Shown in pieces: positions 38,274 through 47,811 of a stretch of DNA of 64,000 nt (positions are counted from its first letter, which is position 1; every line of letters begins with the position of its first letter). The stretch spans positions 2,595,501-2,659,500 of the forward strand of contig NZ_CP032694.1 of NCBI RefSeq assembly GCF_003627755.1, read 5' to 3'. This DNA is from Rhizobium jaguaris. GTDB lineage: Bacteria > Pseudomonadota > Alphaproteobacteria > Rhizobiales > Rhizobiaceae. The position numbers were made by a program, and so were the translations under genes. The notes under the pieces were generated by a model. That model saw only the letters and a list, made by a program, of their open reading frames with translations. It did not search any database and was not told the origin of the DNA.

Positions 38274-39605
38274 TCAGAAACTCTCCTTCAGCCATTGGCC
38301 AACGCGACCGATGCGGCTGTTGTTACCCCCAAACGACGAGAGCAGACCGCTGCCCGCCGCATGTGTCTCCATGTCCGCAACCTGCGGATAGATCATCAGT
38401 CCGACCGCCGTCGAAAAAGCAGGCCCCTTGGCTGCAGTCGGCAAGCCGGACACGCCCATGGGGCGGCCGATGCGAACGTTGCGGGCAAGGATGCGCCGCG
38501 CCACGTCCGGCAAGCCGGTCAACTGGCTGGCGCCGCCCGTCAGAACGACGCGCTTGCCTACGATCGGGCTGAAACCCGAGCGCTGGATGCGGTCGCGAAT
38601 CAGCTCCAGCGTTTCCTCGATGCGTGCCTTGACGATGCGCGACACAAGCGCCCTCGGCACCTGAGTCGGCTGGTCGCGTTCATCCTCGCCGATCGGCGGG
38701 ATGGAAATCAGTTCGCGCTCTTCCGAGGAATTGGCGAGCGCGGAGGCATGGACCACCTTCAGCCGCTCCGCATCCTCGATGCGGGTCGAAAGACCGCGAG
38801 CCAAGTCTGTGGTCACGTGATGACCGCCGAGACTGACAGCGTCCGTATGCACAAGCTTGCCTTCGGCAAAGACCGAGATCGTCGTCGTACCGCCGCCCAT
38901 ATCGATCGCGGCGCAGCCGAGCTCGACTTCGTCGTCGACGAGAGCGGCAAGACCGCTGGCATAAGGCGTCGCAACCATACCCTCGACAGAGAGGTGCGCG
39001 CGATTGATGCAGAGCTCGAGATTGCGAAGGGCTGCGCGCTCTGCGGTGACCACATGCATGTCGACGCCCAGCGAGTCGCCGAACATGGCGAGCGGATCGC
39101 GAATGCCGCGCTCGCCGTCAAGCGAGTAGCCCGTAGCGAGCGAATGCAGCACGGCACGATCCTGGCGCAGCGACTGCTGGCAAGCGGCGGCAAGCACCTT
39201 CTTCAGATCGTTGGCTTCAACTTCCTGACCGCCCAGATCGATCGTGGCCGTATAGATGTCGCTGCCGAGGCGACCCGCGGAAACATTGACGATAAGGCTG
39301 TCGACGGTAAGGCCAGCCATGCGCTCGGCGGCATCGACCGAAAGACGGACGACATTTTCCAATGCGTCGAGGTCGGCGATTACACCGGTCTTGATGCCGC
39401 GCGAACGCTGATGGCCAATGCCGATGATCTCGATATTATGCGTGCGGTTCGGCAGAACCTGGCTTTCCTCGCGCGGCGTCAGCCGGCCGATCATGCAGAC
39501 GACCTTCGTCGAACCGATGTCGAGGACCGATACGATGTGCGACCGCTTGGATGACAGCGGCTTCAGGCGCGGCAGACCGAAATGGGACGAACTGAACAAG
39601 CTCAT
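38274..39605 (-). CDS. ftsA: Cell division protein FtsA
   Basis: This 443-residue actin-like protein tethers FtsZ to the membrane. Phosphate-binding and 1C-domain segments: VLDIGSTKVVCMIGRL, IDMGGGTTTISVFAEGKLV, VVLTGGASQLTGLPDVARRI. The C-terminal amphipathic helix GRVGQWLKESF is visible. ftsQ lies upstream with a 4-base overlap; ftsZ follows after 110 bases containing a hairpin. Confidence 0.96.
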   Translation of the reverse strand: MSLFSSSHFGLPRLKPLSSKRSHIVSVLDIGSTKVVCMIGRLTPREESQVLPNRTHNIEIIGIGHQRSRGIKTGVIADLDALENVVRLSVDAAERMAGLTVDSLIVNVSAGRLGSDIYTATIDLGGQEVEANDLKKVLAAACQQSLRQDRAVLHSLATGYSLDGERGIRDPLAMFGDSLGVDMHVVTAERAALRNLELCINRAHLSVEGMVATPYASGLAALVDDEVELGCAAIDMGGGTTTISVFAEGKLVHTDAVSLGGHHVTTDLARGLSTRIEDAERLKVVHASALANSSEERELISIPPIGEDERDQPTQVPRALVSRIVKARIEETLELIRDRIQRSGFSPIVGKRVVLTGGASQLTGLPDVARRILARNVRIGRPMGVSGLPTAAKGPAFSTAVGLMIYPQVADMETHAAGSGLLSSFGGNNSRIGRVGQWLKESF

Positions 39606-40534
39606 GTATCCTGCCCTGCTTTCTTCAAAGCCTTGGTTCTTGCATCCAACGCCGCCTGGCGGCGAAGCGCTGCATCCTGCGTCAATTCAATAGCGGTACG
39701 GTCAGCAAGGCGAAGGTCGACGGCTGCAATATCGCGCTGCAGCAGGTTCTCATCCTTGTCGAGCTTGGTAAGCCGTGCGAGCGCGCCATCAATGTTGTCT
39801 TCCGGCAATTTCACGATTACGCCATTGTCGAGATAGAGATCCCAACGGCGGCCGGCGACACGCACGAACGCCTTTACATGGCTGCGAACATCCGGCCAGC
39901 TGGCAAACTCGTCATCGATCGATGCCGCAGCAGTTTCGGCATCGCGACCGACGAAAAGCGGCAGCTTGGCGAATTTATTGTCGCGCAGCGGCGCAATCAC
40001 GCTGCCGTCCTTCTGGATCAGCGACAGTTCGGAGCCGTGCTGCCAGATGGCATAAGCCTTGCGCTCCGTGAGCTTCACCTCGACCGTCTTCGGATAGACC
40101 TTGCGGACCTCGACGTTCTGCACCCACGGCAGGCTCGCGATCTTCTGGCGAGCTGCATCGGCATCGAGCGCGACCAGAGAAGTCGTGCCGTCGAGACCGA
40201 GAAGCTGCAGGATTTCGATTTCCGAGGTCTGGTCATTACCCGAGACCTTCACGTCCTCGATGGCAAAGCCAGCAGCCGACGTCGTCGCCTGTGCAACGTC
40301 CTGCGTATGGCCACCGATCGACATGCCATAAAAGCCAGTCGCAGCCAGGAGAGCGAGAGCGGAGACCGTGCCCGTGTGGGCCGGAATGTTGACGCGGCCG
40401 GAACCGAGGCTCACAAGGAAACGCACGACGCGACGCATCGGCCGCGGCAACACGAAGGTGTCCTCGACATCGTCGATCGCGAGCGGGACACGGTGGCGGG
40501 ACCGCCTCATATTTTTGACCGTCAGCGCAAACAA
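39602..40534 (-). CDS. ftsQ: Cell division protein FtsQ
   Basis: A bitopic membrane protein of about 310 residues: short cytoplasmic N-terminus, one helix ([19 protein letters not shown]), then POTRA ([20 protein letters not shown]) and FtsQ beta domains. It links early and late division proteins. The likely start is TTG 40534, 8 bases after GGAGG; an ATG at 40555 would overlap ddlB further. It overlaps ftsA by 4 bases and the ddlB end by about 13. Confidence 0.92.
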   Translation of the reverse strand: MFALTVKNMRRSRHRVPLAIDDVEDTFVLPRPMRRVVRFLVSLGSGRVNIPAHTGTVSALALLAATGFYGMSIGGHTQDVAQATTSAAGFAIEDVKVSGNDQTSEIEILQLLGLDGTTSLVALDADAARQKIASLPWVQNVEVRKVYPKTVEVKLTERKAYAIWQHGSELSLIQKDGSVIAPLRDNKFAKLPLFVGRDAETAAASIDDEFASWPDVRSHVKAFVRVAGRRWDLYLDNGVIVKLPEDNIDGALARLTKLDKDENLLQRDIAAVDLRLADRTAIELTQDAALRRQAALDARTKALKKAGQDT

Positions 40535-41448
40535 GACGCGTCCTCCACCATCCACCGGAGAAATTCACCAAAAGAGTAGCCGGCGTGAGCGGCCATTTCG
40601 GGCACCAGCGAGGTAGGCGTCATGCCGGGCTGGGTGTTGATTTCCAACCAGATAAGCTCGCCCTCTTCGGAAAAGCGATCGTCATAACGGAAGTCAGACC
40701 GACTGACGCCACGGCAGCCGATAGCTTGATGCGCCCTTAACGCTAATGTTTGTATCTTTTGGTAAAGATTCGGTGAAATTTTAGCAGGGATGACGTGTTT
40801 TGACCCACCCTCTGCATATTTGGAGTCGTAGTCGTAGAAGCTATGCCCCTGCGGTACGATCTCGGTCACGCCGAGCGCGGTATCGCCCATAACGCCGCAC
40901 GTCAGTTCCCGGCCATAGATATAACGCTCGACCAGCACTTCGTCGCCATAGCGCCACTCGCAGGAGGTAATGATCTGCGGCAGATGCGCTTGATCTTCCT
41001 TGACGATCACGACACCGAAGCTCGACCCTTCCCGCACTGGCTTGACGACATAAGGCGGCTTCATCGGATGCTCGCCAGTAATGGCGAAACGGTTCATCAC
41101 ACGCGAATCGGCCACAGGAATGCCGGCGCCATCAGCCACCTTCTTGGCACGCGACTTGTCCATCGCGAGCGCAGACGCAAGCACGCCGGAATGAGTGTAA
41201 GGAATCCGCAGATATTCAAGGATGCCCTGGATGGTACCGTCTTCGCCGAAAGGACCATGCAGAGCGTTGAAAACGACATCAGGCTTCAGATCGGCAAGGC
41301 GCGCGGACACGTCGCGCTCCACATCGACACGCGTGACTTGGAAACCCTCGGCATCGAGAGCATCGGCGCATGCTTTTCCCGAGGACAGGCTGACGGGCCT
41401 CTCCGAGGAAAATCCGCCCAAAAGGACAGCCACATGCTTGCCACCCAT
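40522..41448 (-). CDS. ddlB: D-alanine--D-alanine ligase
   Basis: An ATP-grasp enzyme of 308 residues that makes D-Ala-D-Ala for the peptidoglycan stem. Start [20 protein letters not shown] carries the N-domain glycine loop; [20 protein letters not shown] and [15 protein letters not shown] form the central part; [14 protein letters not shown] and [20 protein letters not shown] bind ATP and magnesium. ATG 41448 follows TGGGGG. Usually next to murB in rhizobia, but here 2.6 kb from it. Confidence 0.95.
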   Translation of the reverse strand: MGGKHVAVLLGGFSSERPVSLSSGKACADALDAEGFQVTRVDVERDVSARLADLKPDVVFNALHGPFGEDGTIQGILEYLRIPYTHSGVLASALAMDKSRAKKVADGAGIPVADSRVMNRFAITGEHPMKPPYVVKPVREGSSFGVVIVKEDQAHLPQIITSCEWRYGDEVLVERYIYGRELTCGVMGDTALGVTEIVPQGHSFYDYDSKYAEGGSKHVIPAKISPNLYQKIQTLALRAHQAIGCRGVSRSDFRYDDRFSEEGELIWLEINTQPGMTPTSLVPEMAAHAGYSFGEFLRWMVEDASCLR

Positions 41449-41689
41449 CAATACCCCCAATTCACACCTTCGATCGACGTCTGCTTGATCGCTAAGCTGC
41501 GATTCTCGCTACGTCTTTTGCTGCTCCATTAGAACTACATTAAGGTTAATGAAGCGTTTACTTTCGTTAACTTCCGACCGCTTTCGCCGACATCGGTTTC
41601 TTCGAATCAAATCAACTTGAAGAATTCTGCCATTAGAATCAGAGAGTTGCTACTTTTGAATATCAATCTTTAGAAATTTTTAAACAAAT

Positions 41690-41720
41690 AGGCCCGCGCC
41701 GGGGTGTTCGGCGCGGGCCT
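41690..41720 (-). terminator. Terminator of aqpZ
   Basis: AGGCCCGCGCC / GGCGCGGGCCT, 11 bp, is followed on the minus strand by ATTTGTTTAAAAATTT. Confidence 0.75.
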
Positions 41721-41745
41721 TCATAGGGCTTATCGTGACCCTGAA

Positions 41746-42432
41746 TCAGTCGCGATCGCCGAGCAGTTTCCAGATGATACCGCCGAGTGCACCACCGACA
41801 ATCGGAGCCACCCAGAACAGCCATAGCTGCTGCAGCGCCCAGCCTCCGACGAACAATGCCTGGCCGGTCGAACGAGCCGGATTGACCGATGTATTGGTGA
41901 TCGGGATCGAGATCAGGTGGATCAGCGTCAGTGCGAGGCCGATGGCGATCGGCGCAAACCCAGCCGGCACCCTGCTGCTGGTCGAACCGAGAATCACGAT
42001 CAGGAAGAACAGCGTCAGTACGATTTCGGCAACCAGCGCCGAAACCAGCGAATAACCGCCCGGCGAATGCTCGCCGTAGCCGTTGGCGGCAAAACCGCCA
42101 AGCTGAAAATCAGCCTTGCCGCTGGCGATCAGGTACAGCACGGCCGCTGCGACGATCGCGCCGACGACCTGGGCGATGACGTAGGGAATGAGCTGCGAAC
42201 TTGGCAAGCGACCCGCAACCGTCAGACCGACTGAAACCGCCGGATTGAAATGGCCGCCCGACACACCGCCGACTGCAAAAGCCATGGTGAGTACAGTCAA
42301 CCCAAACGCGAAAGCAACACCTAGAAAACCGATACCGAGACTCGGGAAAGCCGCCGCAAAGATCGCACTTCCGCAGCCACCGAACACAAGCCAGAACGTT
42401 CCAAGAAACTCTGCAATAAGTTTTTTCTGCAT
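41746..42432 (-). CDS. aqpZ: Aquaporin Z
   Basis: A six-helix water channel of 228 residues with both NPA boxes: [16 protein letters not shown] and [18 protein letters not shown]. The N-terminus [23 protein letters not shown] and the Arg after the second NPA are typical of water-selective AqpZ rather than glycerol facilitators. GGAGACAGG precedes the ATG. It has its own terminator and is oriented with the dcw genes but is not a division gene. Confidence 0.95.
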   Translation of the reverse strand: MQKKLIAEFLGTFWLVFGGCGSAIFAAAFPSLGIGFLGVAFAFGLTVLTMAFAVGGVSGGHFNPAVSVGLTVAGRLPSSQLIPYVIAQVVGAIVAAAVLYLIASGKADFQLGGFAANGYGEHSPGGYSLVSALVAEIVLTLFFLIVILGSTSSRVPAGFAPIAIGLALTLIHLISIPITNTSVNPARSTGQALFVGGWALQQLWLFWVAPIVGGALGGIIWKLLGDRD

Positions 42433-42689
42433 AAAACCTGTCTCCTCAGCCCTCAATCAGAGCGAAAGTTAGCCATTTATGAAAAAAGATCCGGTCAGCA
42501 CCCGCCGGACAAACGCCGATAAAAACAGCAGACGTTCGCACAATTGCTCTCGAATCAACGAATACGATTAAAGATTAGCACGCATTCAATCGTTTCTTGC
42601 TTTTTAAACGTTTGCGCTGAACAAAAATTGCGTTAAGGACACATGCTACCCGCTAAGGTAACCTTAGCACCTTCTAATTTGGTGGGACC

Positions 42690-44015
42690 ATGACTGACGC
42701 GATATCTCCTCTATCGCCGACCCCCTCGTCATCGAACAGCGTTGTTGCGAATTCCCCGGCACGCGTTCTGATCGCGAGCCTTATCGGTACAACGATCGAA
42801 TTTTTCGACTTTTACGTTTATGCGACAGCGGCGGTTATCGTCTTCCCCAAGCTGTTCTTCCCGGCAAGTGACCCGACTTCGGCAACATTGCAATCCTTTG
42901 CAACCTTCTCCATCGCCTTCTTCGCCCGGCCCATTGGCGCGATGATCTTCGGCCATTTCGGCGACAAGGTCGGCCGCAAGGCGACGCTGGTAGCCGCCCT
43001 GATGACCATGGGTTTTTCGACCGTCGTGATCGGCCTTCTTCCGGGCTACGAATCGATCGGCATTCTCGCACCGCTGCTGCTGGCGCTCTGCCGTCTTGGC
43101 CAGGGTCTTGGTCTCGGCGGCGAATGGGGTGGCGCAGTGCTGCTCGCCACGGAAAACGCACCCGAAGGCAAACGGAGCTGGTACGCCATGTTCCCGCAGC
43201 TCGGCGCGCCGATCGGCTTCATCCTGTCGGCTGGTCTCTTCCTGATCCTGCGTGAAAGCATGCCGGATGCCGACTTTCTGAATTATGGCTGGCGCATTCC
43301 GTTCCTCATCAGCCTGGCGCTGGTTGCGATCGGTCTTTATGTGCGTCTGAAGATTACCGAAACCCCCGAATTCCGCCGCGCCATCGAAAAAGAGGAGCGC
43401 GTTTCGGTTCCGATCGCGGTCATCTTCCGTTCGCATCTGCGCAGTCTCATCCTCGGAACGATCATCGCCGTTGCGACCTTCGTGTTGTTCTACCTGATGA
43501 CAGCGTTCACGCTGAGCTGGGGTACCAGGCCGCTTTCAGCCGTCCCCCCCGGCCTCGGCTTTTCGCAGGGCCAGTTCCTGGTCGTCCAACTCGTCGGCGT
43601 CGTCTTCTTCGGTCTGACAATCCCGCTCTCGGGCCTGCTGTCGGATCGTTATTCGCGCCGGCTGGTTCTAATTCTGACGACGATCGGCATCCTGATCTTC
43701 GGCCTGTTCTATTCGACGCTGCTGACCGCGGGCCTTGCCGGCGCGTTTGCTTGCTCGATCATCGGTCTTGCCTTGATGGGCTTCACTTATGGTCCGATCG
43801 GCGCGGCCCTTGCCGCCCCCTTCCCGACCGCCGTGCGCTATACCGGCGCCTCGATGACCTTCAACCTCGGCGGCATCGTCGGCGCCTCGCTGGCGCCCTA
43901 TATCGCCACCTGGCTCGCATCCAACTACGGCCTCGTATACGTTGGCTACTATCTGGCGCTGGCCGCCCTTCTCTCGCTGATCGGAATCCTGCTCTCGAGC
44001 AACGACGAAGTTTGA
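42690..44015 (+). CDS. MHS-family MFS transporter (metabolite:H+ symporter)
   Basis: A 441-residue 12-helix permease. The signatures IGTTIEFFDFYVYATAAVIV, FFPASDPTSATLQSFATFS and GDKVGRKATLVAALMTMG identify the MHS group, whose members move organic acids, osmolytes or shikimate with protons; the substrate is unknown. The start follows GGTGGGACC. It is oriented against the surrounding dcw genes and converges with murB on a shared bidirectional terminator. Confidence 0.9.
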   Translation: MTDAISPLSPTPSSSNSVVANSPARVLIASLIGTTIEFFDFYVYATAAVIVFPKLFFPASDPTSATLQSFATFSIAFFARPIGAMIFGHFGDKVGRKATLVAALMTMGFSTVVIGLLPGYESIGILAPLLLALCRLGQGLGLGGEWGGAVLLATENAPEGKRSWYAMFPQLGAPIGFILSAGLFLILRESMPDADFLNYGWRIPFLISLALVAIGLYVRLKITETPEFRRAIEKEERVSVPIAVIFRSHLRSLILGTIIAVATFVLFYLMTAFTLSWGTRPLSAVPPGLGFSQGQFLVVQLVGVVFFGLTIPLSGLLSDRYSRRLVLILTTIGILIFGLFYSTLLTAGLAGAFACSIIGLALMGFTYGPIGAALAAPFPTAVRYTGASMTFNLGGIVGASLAPYIATWLASNYGLVYVGYYLALAALLSLIGILLSSNDEV

Positions 44016-44047
44016 GAGAAGCTCGAGGACTCCACCATAACCAATTG

Positions 44048-44076
44048 AAAAGGCCGGGTGAAAACCCGGCCTTTTT
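44048..44076. terminator. Bidirectional terminator between MFS gene and murB
   Basis: AAAAGGCCGGGT-GAAA-ACCCGGCCTTTTT gives a perfect stem with U-runs on both strands, 32 bp after the MFS stop and 47 bp after the murB stop. Confidence 0.9.
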
Positions 44077-44122
44077 GTTCTTTTTGTTGAATCATCGCAT
44101 GAAGGGAAGCGCGGCGGAAAGC

Positions 44123-45097
44123 TTATTCCGTCGTCACCCCCTGAAACGGCCGGACCTCGCGGCCGGGCATGAAGCAACCCAGACGCTTGATTTCCCATTC
44201 CAGCTTGATGCCGGATTTCTCGAAGACTTCGCGCCGAACCTGTTCGCCGAGATATTCGAGATCGTAGCCGGTCGCCTGCCCCATATTGATCATGAAATTG
44301 CAGTGCAGCGACGACATCTGCGCCCCGCCGATGACGAGGCCGCGGCAACCGGCTTCGTCAATCAGCTTCCAGGCGGAATGTCCTTCGGGATTCTTGAAAG
44401 TCGAGCCGCCGGTCTTTTCGCGAATCGGCTGCACAGTCTCGCGATGCGCACGCACGGCATCCATCTCGGCCCGGATCTTGGCTCGATCCTCGGGATACCC
44501 CTCGAAAAGAACATGGGTAAAGATCAGATCGTCCGATGCCGTCGAATGACGATAGGTGTAGCCCATCTCTGCATTGGTCAGCACATGCTTTTTGCCCTTG
44601 CGATCGACCGCATGCACCTCGACAAGGCGATCGCGCGTCTCGCTGCCATTGGCGCCGGCATTCATGCGCGCAGCGCCGCCTATGCCGCCGGGAATGCCGT
44701 AAAAGAAGTGGAAGCCGCCGATGCTGTTATCCATGGCCATGGCGGCGACGTGCTTATCCGGGCAAATGGCGCCGGCCACGATGCGGTTCTCGCCGGCGAG
44801 CTCCACCGAACCGAAGCCCTTGGCCGACAGGCGCAGCACAACGCCCGGAATGCCGCCGTCACGCACCAGAATGTTCGAACCGACACCGACCACCGTCAAC
44901 GGCACTTCGGCCGGCAGGATCTTCAGGAACGCGATCAGATCGTCTGTGTCATGCGGCTGGAACATCAGCTCCGCCAACCCGCCGGCGCGAAACCACGTGA
45001 CGCGATCCATCGGCGCATCCGGCGTCAACCGGCCGCGAATATCTTTTATGCTGTCGCCGAGCGACGCAAGAAGCTTTTCCCCATCTACCTGTTTCAT
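44123..45097 (-). CDS. murB: UDP-N-acetylenolpyruvoylglucosamine reductase
   Basis: A 324-residue FAD-dependent reductase making UDP-MurNAc. Motifs: [38 protein letters not shown] (FAD-binding), [39 protein letters not shown] with the catalytic region, and [20 protein letters not shown]. It overlaps murC by 4 bases at its 5' end and ends at a bidirectional terminator, closing the first dcw transcription unit. Confidence 0.96.
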   Translation of the reverse strand: MKQVDGEKLLASLGDSIKDIRGRLTPDAPMDRVTWFRAGGLAELMFQPHDTDDLIAFLKILPAEVPLTVVGVGSNILVRDGGIPGVVLRLSAKGFGSVELAGENRIVAGAICPDKHVAAMAMDNSIGGFHFFYGIPGGIGGAARMNAGANGSETRDRLVEVHAVDRKGKKHVLTNAEMGYTYRHSTASDDLIFTHVLFEGYPEDRAKIRAEMDAVRAHRETVQPIREKTGGSTFKNPEGHSAWKLIDEAGCRGLVIGGAQMSSLHCNFMINMGQATGYDLEYLGEQVRREVFEKSGIKLEWEIKRLGCFMPGREVRPFQGVTTE

Positions 45098-46509
45098 GCG
45101 GATTTACCCGAGAGGCCTTCCAATTCCTTTGGCAATGAAGCTGCCCAATAAGTGATGCTACCAGCCCCCAAGAGAACCACAAAATCACCCGGGCGCGCAA
45201 TCTCCGCGACCATGGGGGCAAGATCCTCCTGAGACGGCAGATAACGCGCGTCGCGATGGCCGCCTGCCTTGATGCGCGACACCAGCGCCTGCGAATCCGC
45301 ACCCTCGATCGGGTCCTCGCCGGCTGCATAGACCGGTGCCAGGAAAATGCTGTCGGCATCGTTGAAGCAGGCGGCGAACTCCTCGAACAGGCTCGACAGG
45401 CGCGTGTAACGATGCGGTTGGTGAACGGCGATGATGCGGCCTTTGCAAGCCTCACGCGCCGCCTTCAGCACAGCCTTGATCTCGACCGGATGATGACCAT
45501 AATCATCGAAGACCTTAACCCCGTTCCATTCGCCGGTCAGCGTGAAGCGACGTTTGACGCCGCCAAAAGAGGCGAGCCCCTTCGCGATAGCCTCGTTGGA
45601 AATGCCAAGTCGATTGGCGACAGCGATCGCCGCGGTCGCATTGGAAATATTGTGCCGGCCGGGCATCGGCATGACGAGATCCTTGATCTGGATCACCTTG
45701 CCCGTTCGGCGCCTGCGTATTTCGATATCGAAGAGCGAGCGCGTTCCGTCGATGCGCACATTCTTGAAGCGCACATCGGCCTGCGGATTTTCTCCATAGG
45801 TGATGACCTTGCGATCCTCGATACGGCTGACCAGCGCCTGCACTTCCGGATGGTCGAGACACAGGACGCCGAAACCGTAGAATGGCACATTCTCGACGAA
45901 CTGCCGGAAAGCGGCGCGCACAGCGTCAAAATTGCCGTAGTGATCCAGATGCTCCGGGTCGATATTGGTGACGACTGCGACGTCGGCGGGCAGCTTCAGG
46001 AAGGTTCCGTCCGACTCGTCGGCCTCGACCACCATCCACTCCCCCTCGCCCATGCGGGCGTTCGTGCCATAGGCATTGATGATGCCGCCGTTGATGACAG
46101 TCGGGTCGAGCCCGCCGGCTTCGAGCAGCGTCGCGACCAGCGAGGTCGTCGTCGTCTTGCCATGTGTGCCGCCGATGGCGATGGCGTTGCGGAAGCGCAT
46201 CAGCTCGGCCAGCATCTCGGCACGACGCACCACCGGCAGCAGCTTTTCGCGCGCGGCAACGAGTTCCGGATTGTTCTTCTTGATGGCCGTGGAAACGACC
46301 ACGACTTCGGCGTCGCCGAGATTCTCCGCCTTGTGACCGATATGGACCGGGATACCCTTGTCGCGCAGCCGCTGCACGTTTGCGCTCTCCGACTGGTCGG
46401 ACCCCTGCACGCGATGGCCAAGATTATGCAGCACCTCGGCGATGCCGCTCATCCCGATACCGCCGATCCCGATAAAATGCACAAGGCCGATAGCCTTCGG
46501 CAGCTTCAT
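45094..46509 (-). CDS. murC: UDP-N-acetylmuramate--L-alanine ligase
   Basis: A 471-residue Mur ligase adding L-Ala to UDP-MurNAc. Motifs: [20 protein letters not shown] (UDP domain), [20 protein letters not shown] (ATP P-loop), [27 protein letters not shown], and the C-terminal [16 protein letters not shown]. The ATG at 46509 overlaps the murG stop by 4 bases and its stop overlaps murB, consistent with coupled translation. Confidence 0.97.
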   Translation of the reverse strand: MKLPKAIGLVHFIGIGGIGMSGIAEVLHNLGHRVQGSDQSESANVQRLRDKGIPVHIGHKAENLGDAEVVVVSTAIKKNNPELVAAREKLLPVVRRAEMLAELMRFRNAIAIGGTHGKTTTTSLVATLLEAGGLDPTVINGGIINAYGTNARMGEGEWMVVEADESDGTFLKLPADVAVVTNIDPEHLDHYGNFDAVRAAFRQFVENVPFYGFGVLCLDHPEVQALVSRIEDRKVITYGENPQADVRFKNVRIDGTRSLFDIEIRRRRTGKVIQIKDLVMPMPGRHNISNATAAIAVANRLGISNEAIAKGLASFGGVKRRFTLTGEWNGVKVFDDYGHHPVEIKAVLKAAREACKGRIIAVHQPHRYTRLSSLFEEFAACFNDADSIFLAPVYAAGEDPIEGADSQALVSRIKAGGHRDARYLPSQEDLAPMVAEIARPGDFVVLLGAGSITYWAASLPKELEGLSGKSA

Positions 46510-47159
46510 GCGCCCGCCCCCTTGAATTCCTGAATTGAACGTTTTGCGGCAACAGCCTCTACCATATCGGCCAGCAAGCTCGCCGCATCCGGTTTGCCCG
46601 CCTGCTTGGCGGCCGCCGCCATCTTCGCGAGCTTCTCCGGCATCGTCATCGCCCCACGAAGAATCGTCGAAAGCTTCTCCGGCGTAAGGTCGGCTTGCGC
46701 AATGACCTTTACGCCACCCGTCGCCGCAAGGGCGGCGGCATTGGCCGCCTGATCGTGATCCAGGGCGTAGGGATAGGGCACGAGGATCGCCGGGCGGCCG
46801 ATGACAGCGAGTTCAGACACGGTCGAAGCGCCGGACCGGCAGAGAACGAGATGTGCAGCGCCGATACGCTCCGCCATGTCGGTGAAGAACGGCGCGACAT
46901 CGGCGTCCATCTCCAGCCTCCTGGCGCAGCTATTGACCGTCTCCATATCCTCGGGGCGCACCTGCTGCGTGATCCGCAAGCGCTTGCGCAGCGGCTCTTC
47001 CAGCAAACTGATGGCCGTCGGCATCGCCTTGGAGAAATATTGCGCGCCCTGGCTGCCGCCGAAGACGACCAGGTTGAAAGGATCGTCCGCGCCGGACGGC
47101 ACATAGGGCCGCTTGGCCGCTTCGATAACGGCCGGACGCACGGGATTTCCGGTCGTCAC
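46506..47159 (-). CDS. MurG C-terminal (donor-binding) domain as separate ORF
   Basis: 217 residues carrying the UDP-GlcNAc-binding half: [58 protein letters not shown]. The in-frame GTG at 47159 follows GGAGAAGACC, so it could be translated alone by reinitiation. See the murG entry. Confidence 0.6.
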   Translation of the reverse strand: MTTGNPVRPAVIEAAKRPYVPSGADDPFNLVVFGGSQGAQYFSKAMPTAISLLEEPLRKRLRITQQVRPEDMETVNSCARRLEMDADVAPFFTDMAERIGAAHLVLCRSGASTVSELAVIGRPAILVPYPYALDHDQAANAAALAATGGVKVIAQADLTPEKLSTILRGAMTMPEKLAKMAAAAKQAGKPDAASLLADMVEAVAAKRSIQEFKGAGA

Positions 47160-47629
47160 GGTCTTCTCCGGAAACGCGCCACCTTCTCCGGCAGGAAGCC
47201 GCCGGCGATCGCCTCGACGCGCCCGGCAAGCGCTTTGTTTGCGCGGCCCATGACGGCGTTCTGCTCATGAATCATGGTCGGCACGCCCATGCGGGTGGCG
47301 GCAAGCAGTGGCGGTATGGTCGGGTAGCCGCCGAAGCCGACGACGCAGAGCGGCTTTATATTGCGGATCAGCTTGCGTGCTGCGCGCATGCCCGACCACA
47401 GCGTCCAGAGCGACCTGGCGACCTTCATGGGATTTTTCGAGCCGATCGTTGCCGACGGCACCACATGGATCTCATCGGCCGGGAACTTGCCGGCATAGCG
47501 TTCAGCGCGGCTGTCGGTGACCAGGTGCACGGAATAACCGCGCTCCCTCAGCTTGTAGGCCAGTGCCTCGGCAGGAAATACATGGCCGCCGGTTCCGCCG
47601 GCGGCAAGCAGGACAATACCTTTACTCAT
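47156..47629 (-). CDS. MurG N-terminal (acceptor/membrane) domain as separate ORF
   Basis: 157 residues carrying the first half with the GGTGGH loop, [20 protein letters not shown] and [16 protein letters not shown]. Out-of-frame residues VARFRRRP end it at a TGA overlapping the next GTG. ATG 47629 overlaps the stop of the preceding small ORF. Confidence 0.6.
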   Translation of the reverse strand: MSKGIVLLAAGGTGGHVFPAEALAYKLRERGYSVHLVTDSRAERYAGKFPADEIHVVPSATIGSKNPMKVARSLWTLWSGMRAARKLIRNIKPLCVVGFGGYPTIPPLLAATRMGVPTMIHEQNAVMGRANKALAGRVEAIAGGFLPEKVARFRRRP

Positions 47630-47811
47630 GATCTTCGCTCCCGCGAATACCCCTCTACACAGGGCATCCCCCTAATATAGGAAGCCGCCATCCCCGCGTC
47701 ACCGACGTGCGTCAGGCTTCCTTCATAGACCTCCATCCCCGCGAAAGCGAACAAAGAATACGCGTAATCCGGGAGACTGGGGCAAAGTGTAGACGAGTCC
47801 AATACGATCAC
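47626..47811 (-). CDS. Unrecognised 61-codon ORF filling the ftsW-murG gap
   Basis: It starts at GTG overlapping the ftsW stop (GTGA) and ends at a TGA overlapping the murG ATG (ATGA), so it exactly spans the 178-base gap. The product ([20 protein letters not shown], then [19 protein letters not shown], ending GYSRERRS) has no known domain. The DNA contains an inverted repeat (AGGAAGCC at 47679 / GGCTTCCT at 47715) and a repeated GCGGGGATGG word, suggesting a repeat element that happens to be open. Coding status is doubtful. Confidence 0.35.
   Translation of the reverse strand: MIVLDSSTLCPSLPDYAYSLFAFAGMEVYEGSLTHVGDAGMAASYIRGMPCVEGYSRERRS

Larger units (their letters stand above)
46506..47629 (-). 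pseudogene. murG: murG (UDP-GlcNAc transferase) split by a frameshift into two ORFs
   Basis: Joined, the two ORFs would give a normal MurG of about 374 residues, which adds GlcNAc to lipid I. The first (47156-47629) runs from [20 protein letters not shown] to [15 protein letters not shown]; the second (46506-47159) starts [20 protein letters not shown]. Inserting one G at 47182-47183 gives [19 protein letters not shown], the expected linker, so one base seems missing. The break falls between the two Rossmann domains. The ORFs overlap by GTGA, with GGAG 9 bases before the GTG. MurG is essential, so either the sequence has an error or two half-proteins are made. Both halves are otherwise clean. 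Confidence 0.85.

Noticed and set aside
36391-38391. 666-codon plus-strand ORF antisense to ftsZ
   Set aside because: It is a shadow of ftsZ in GC-rich DNA: no ribosome-binding site, compositionally biased protein, and the minus strand encodes a clearly conserved FtsZ.
38250-39554. 434-codon plus-strand ORF antisense to ftsA
   Set aside because: It overlaps ftsA fully, has no domain or ribosome-binding site, and is explained by codon bias.
47160-47200. Programmed -1 frameshift to explain split murG
   Set aside because: No slippery heptamer such as A-AAA-AAG or downstream stem is evident; a base loss or reinitiation is simpler.
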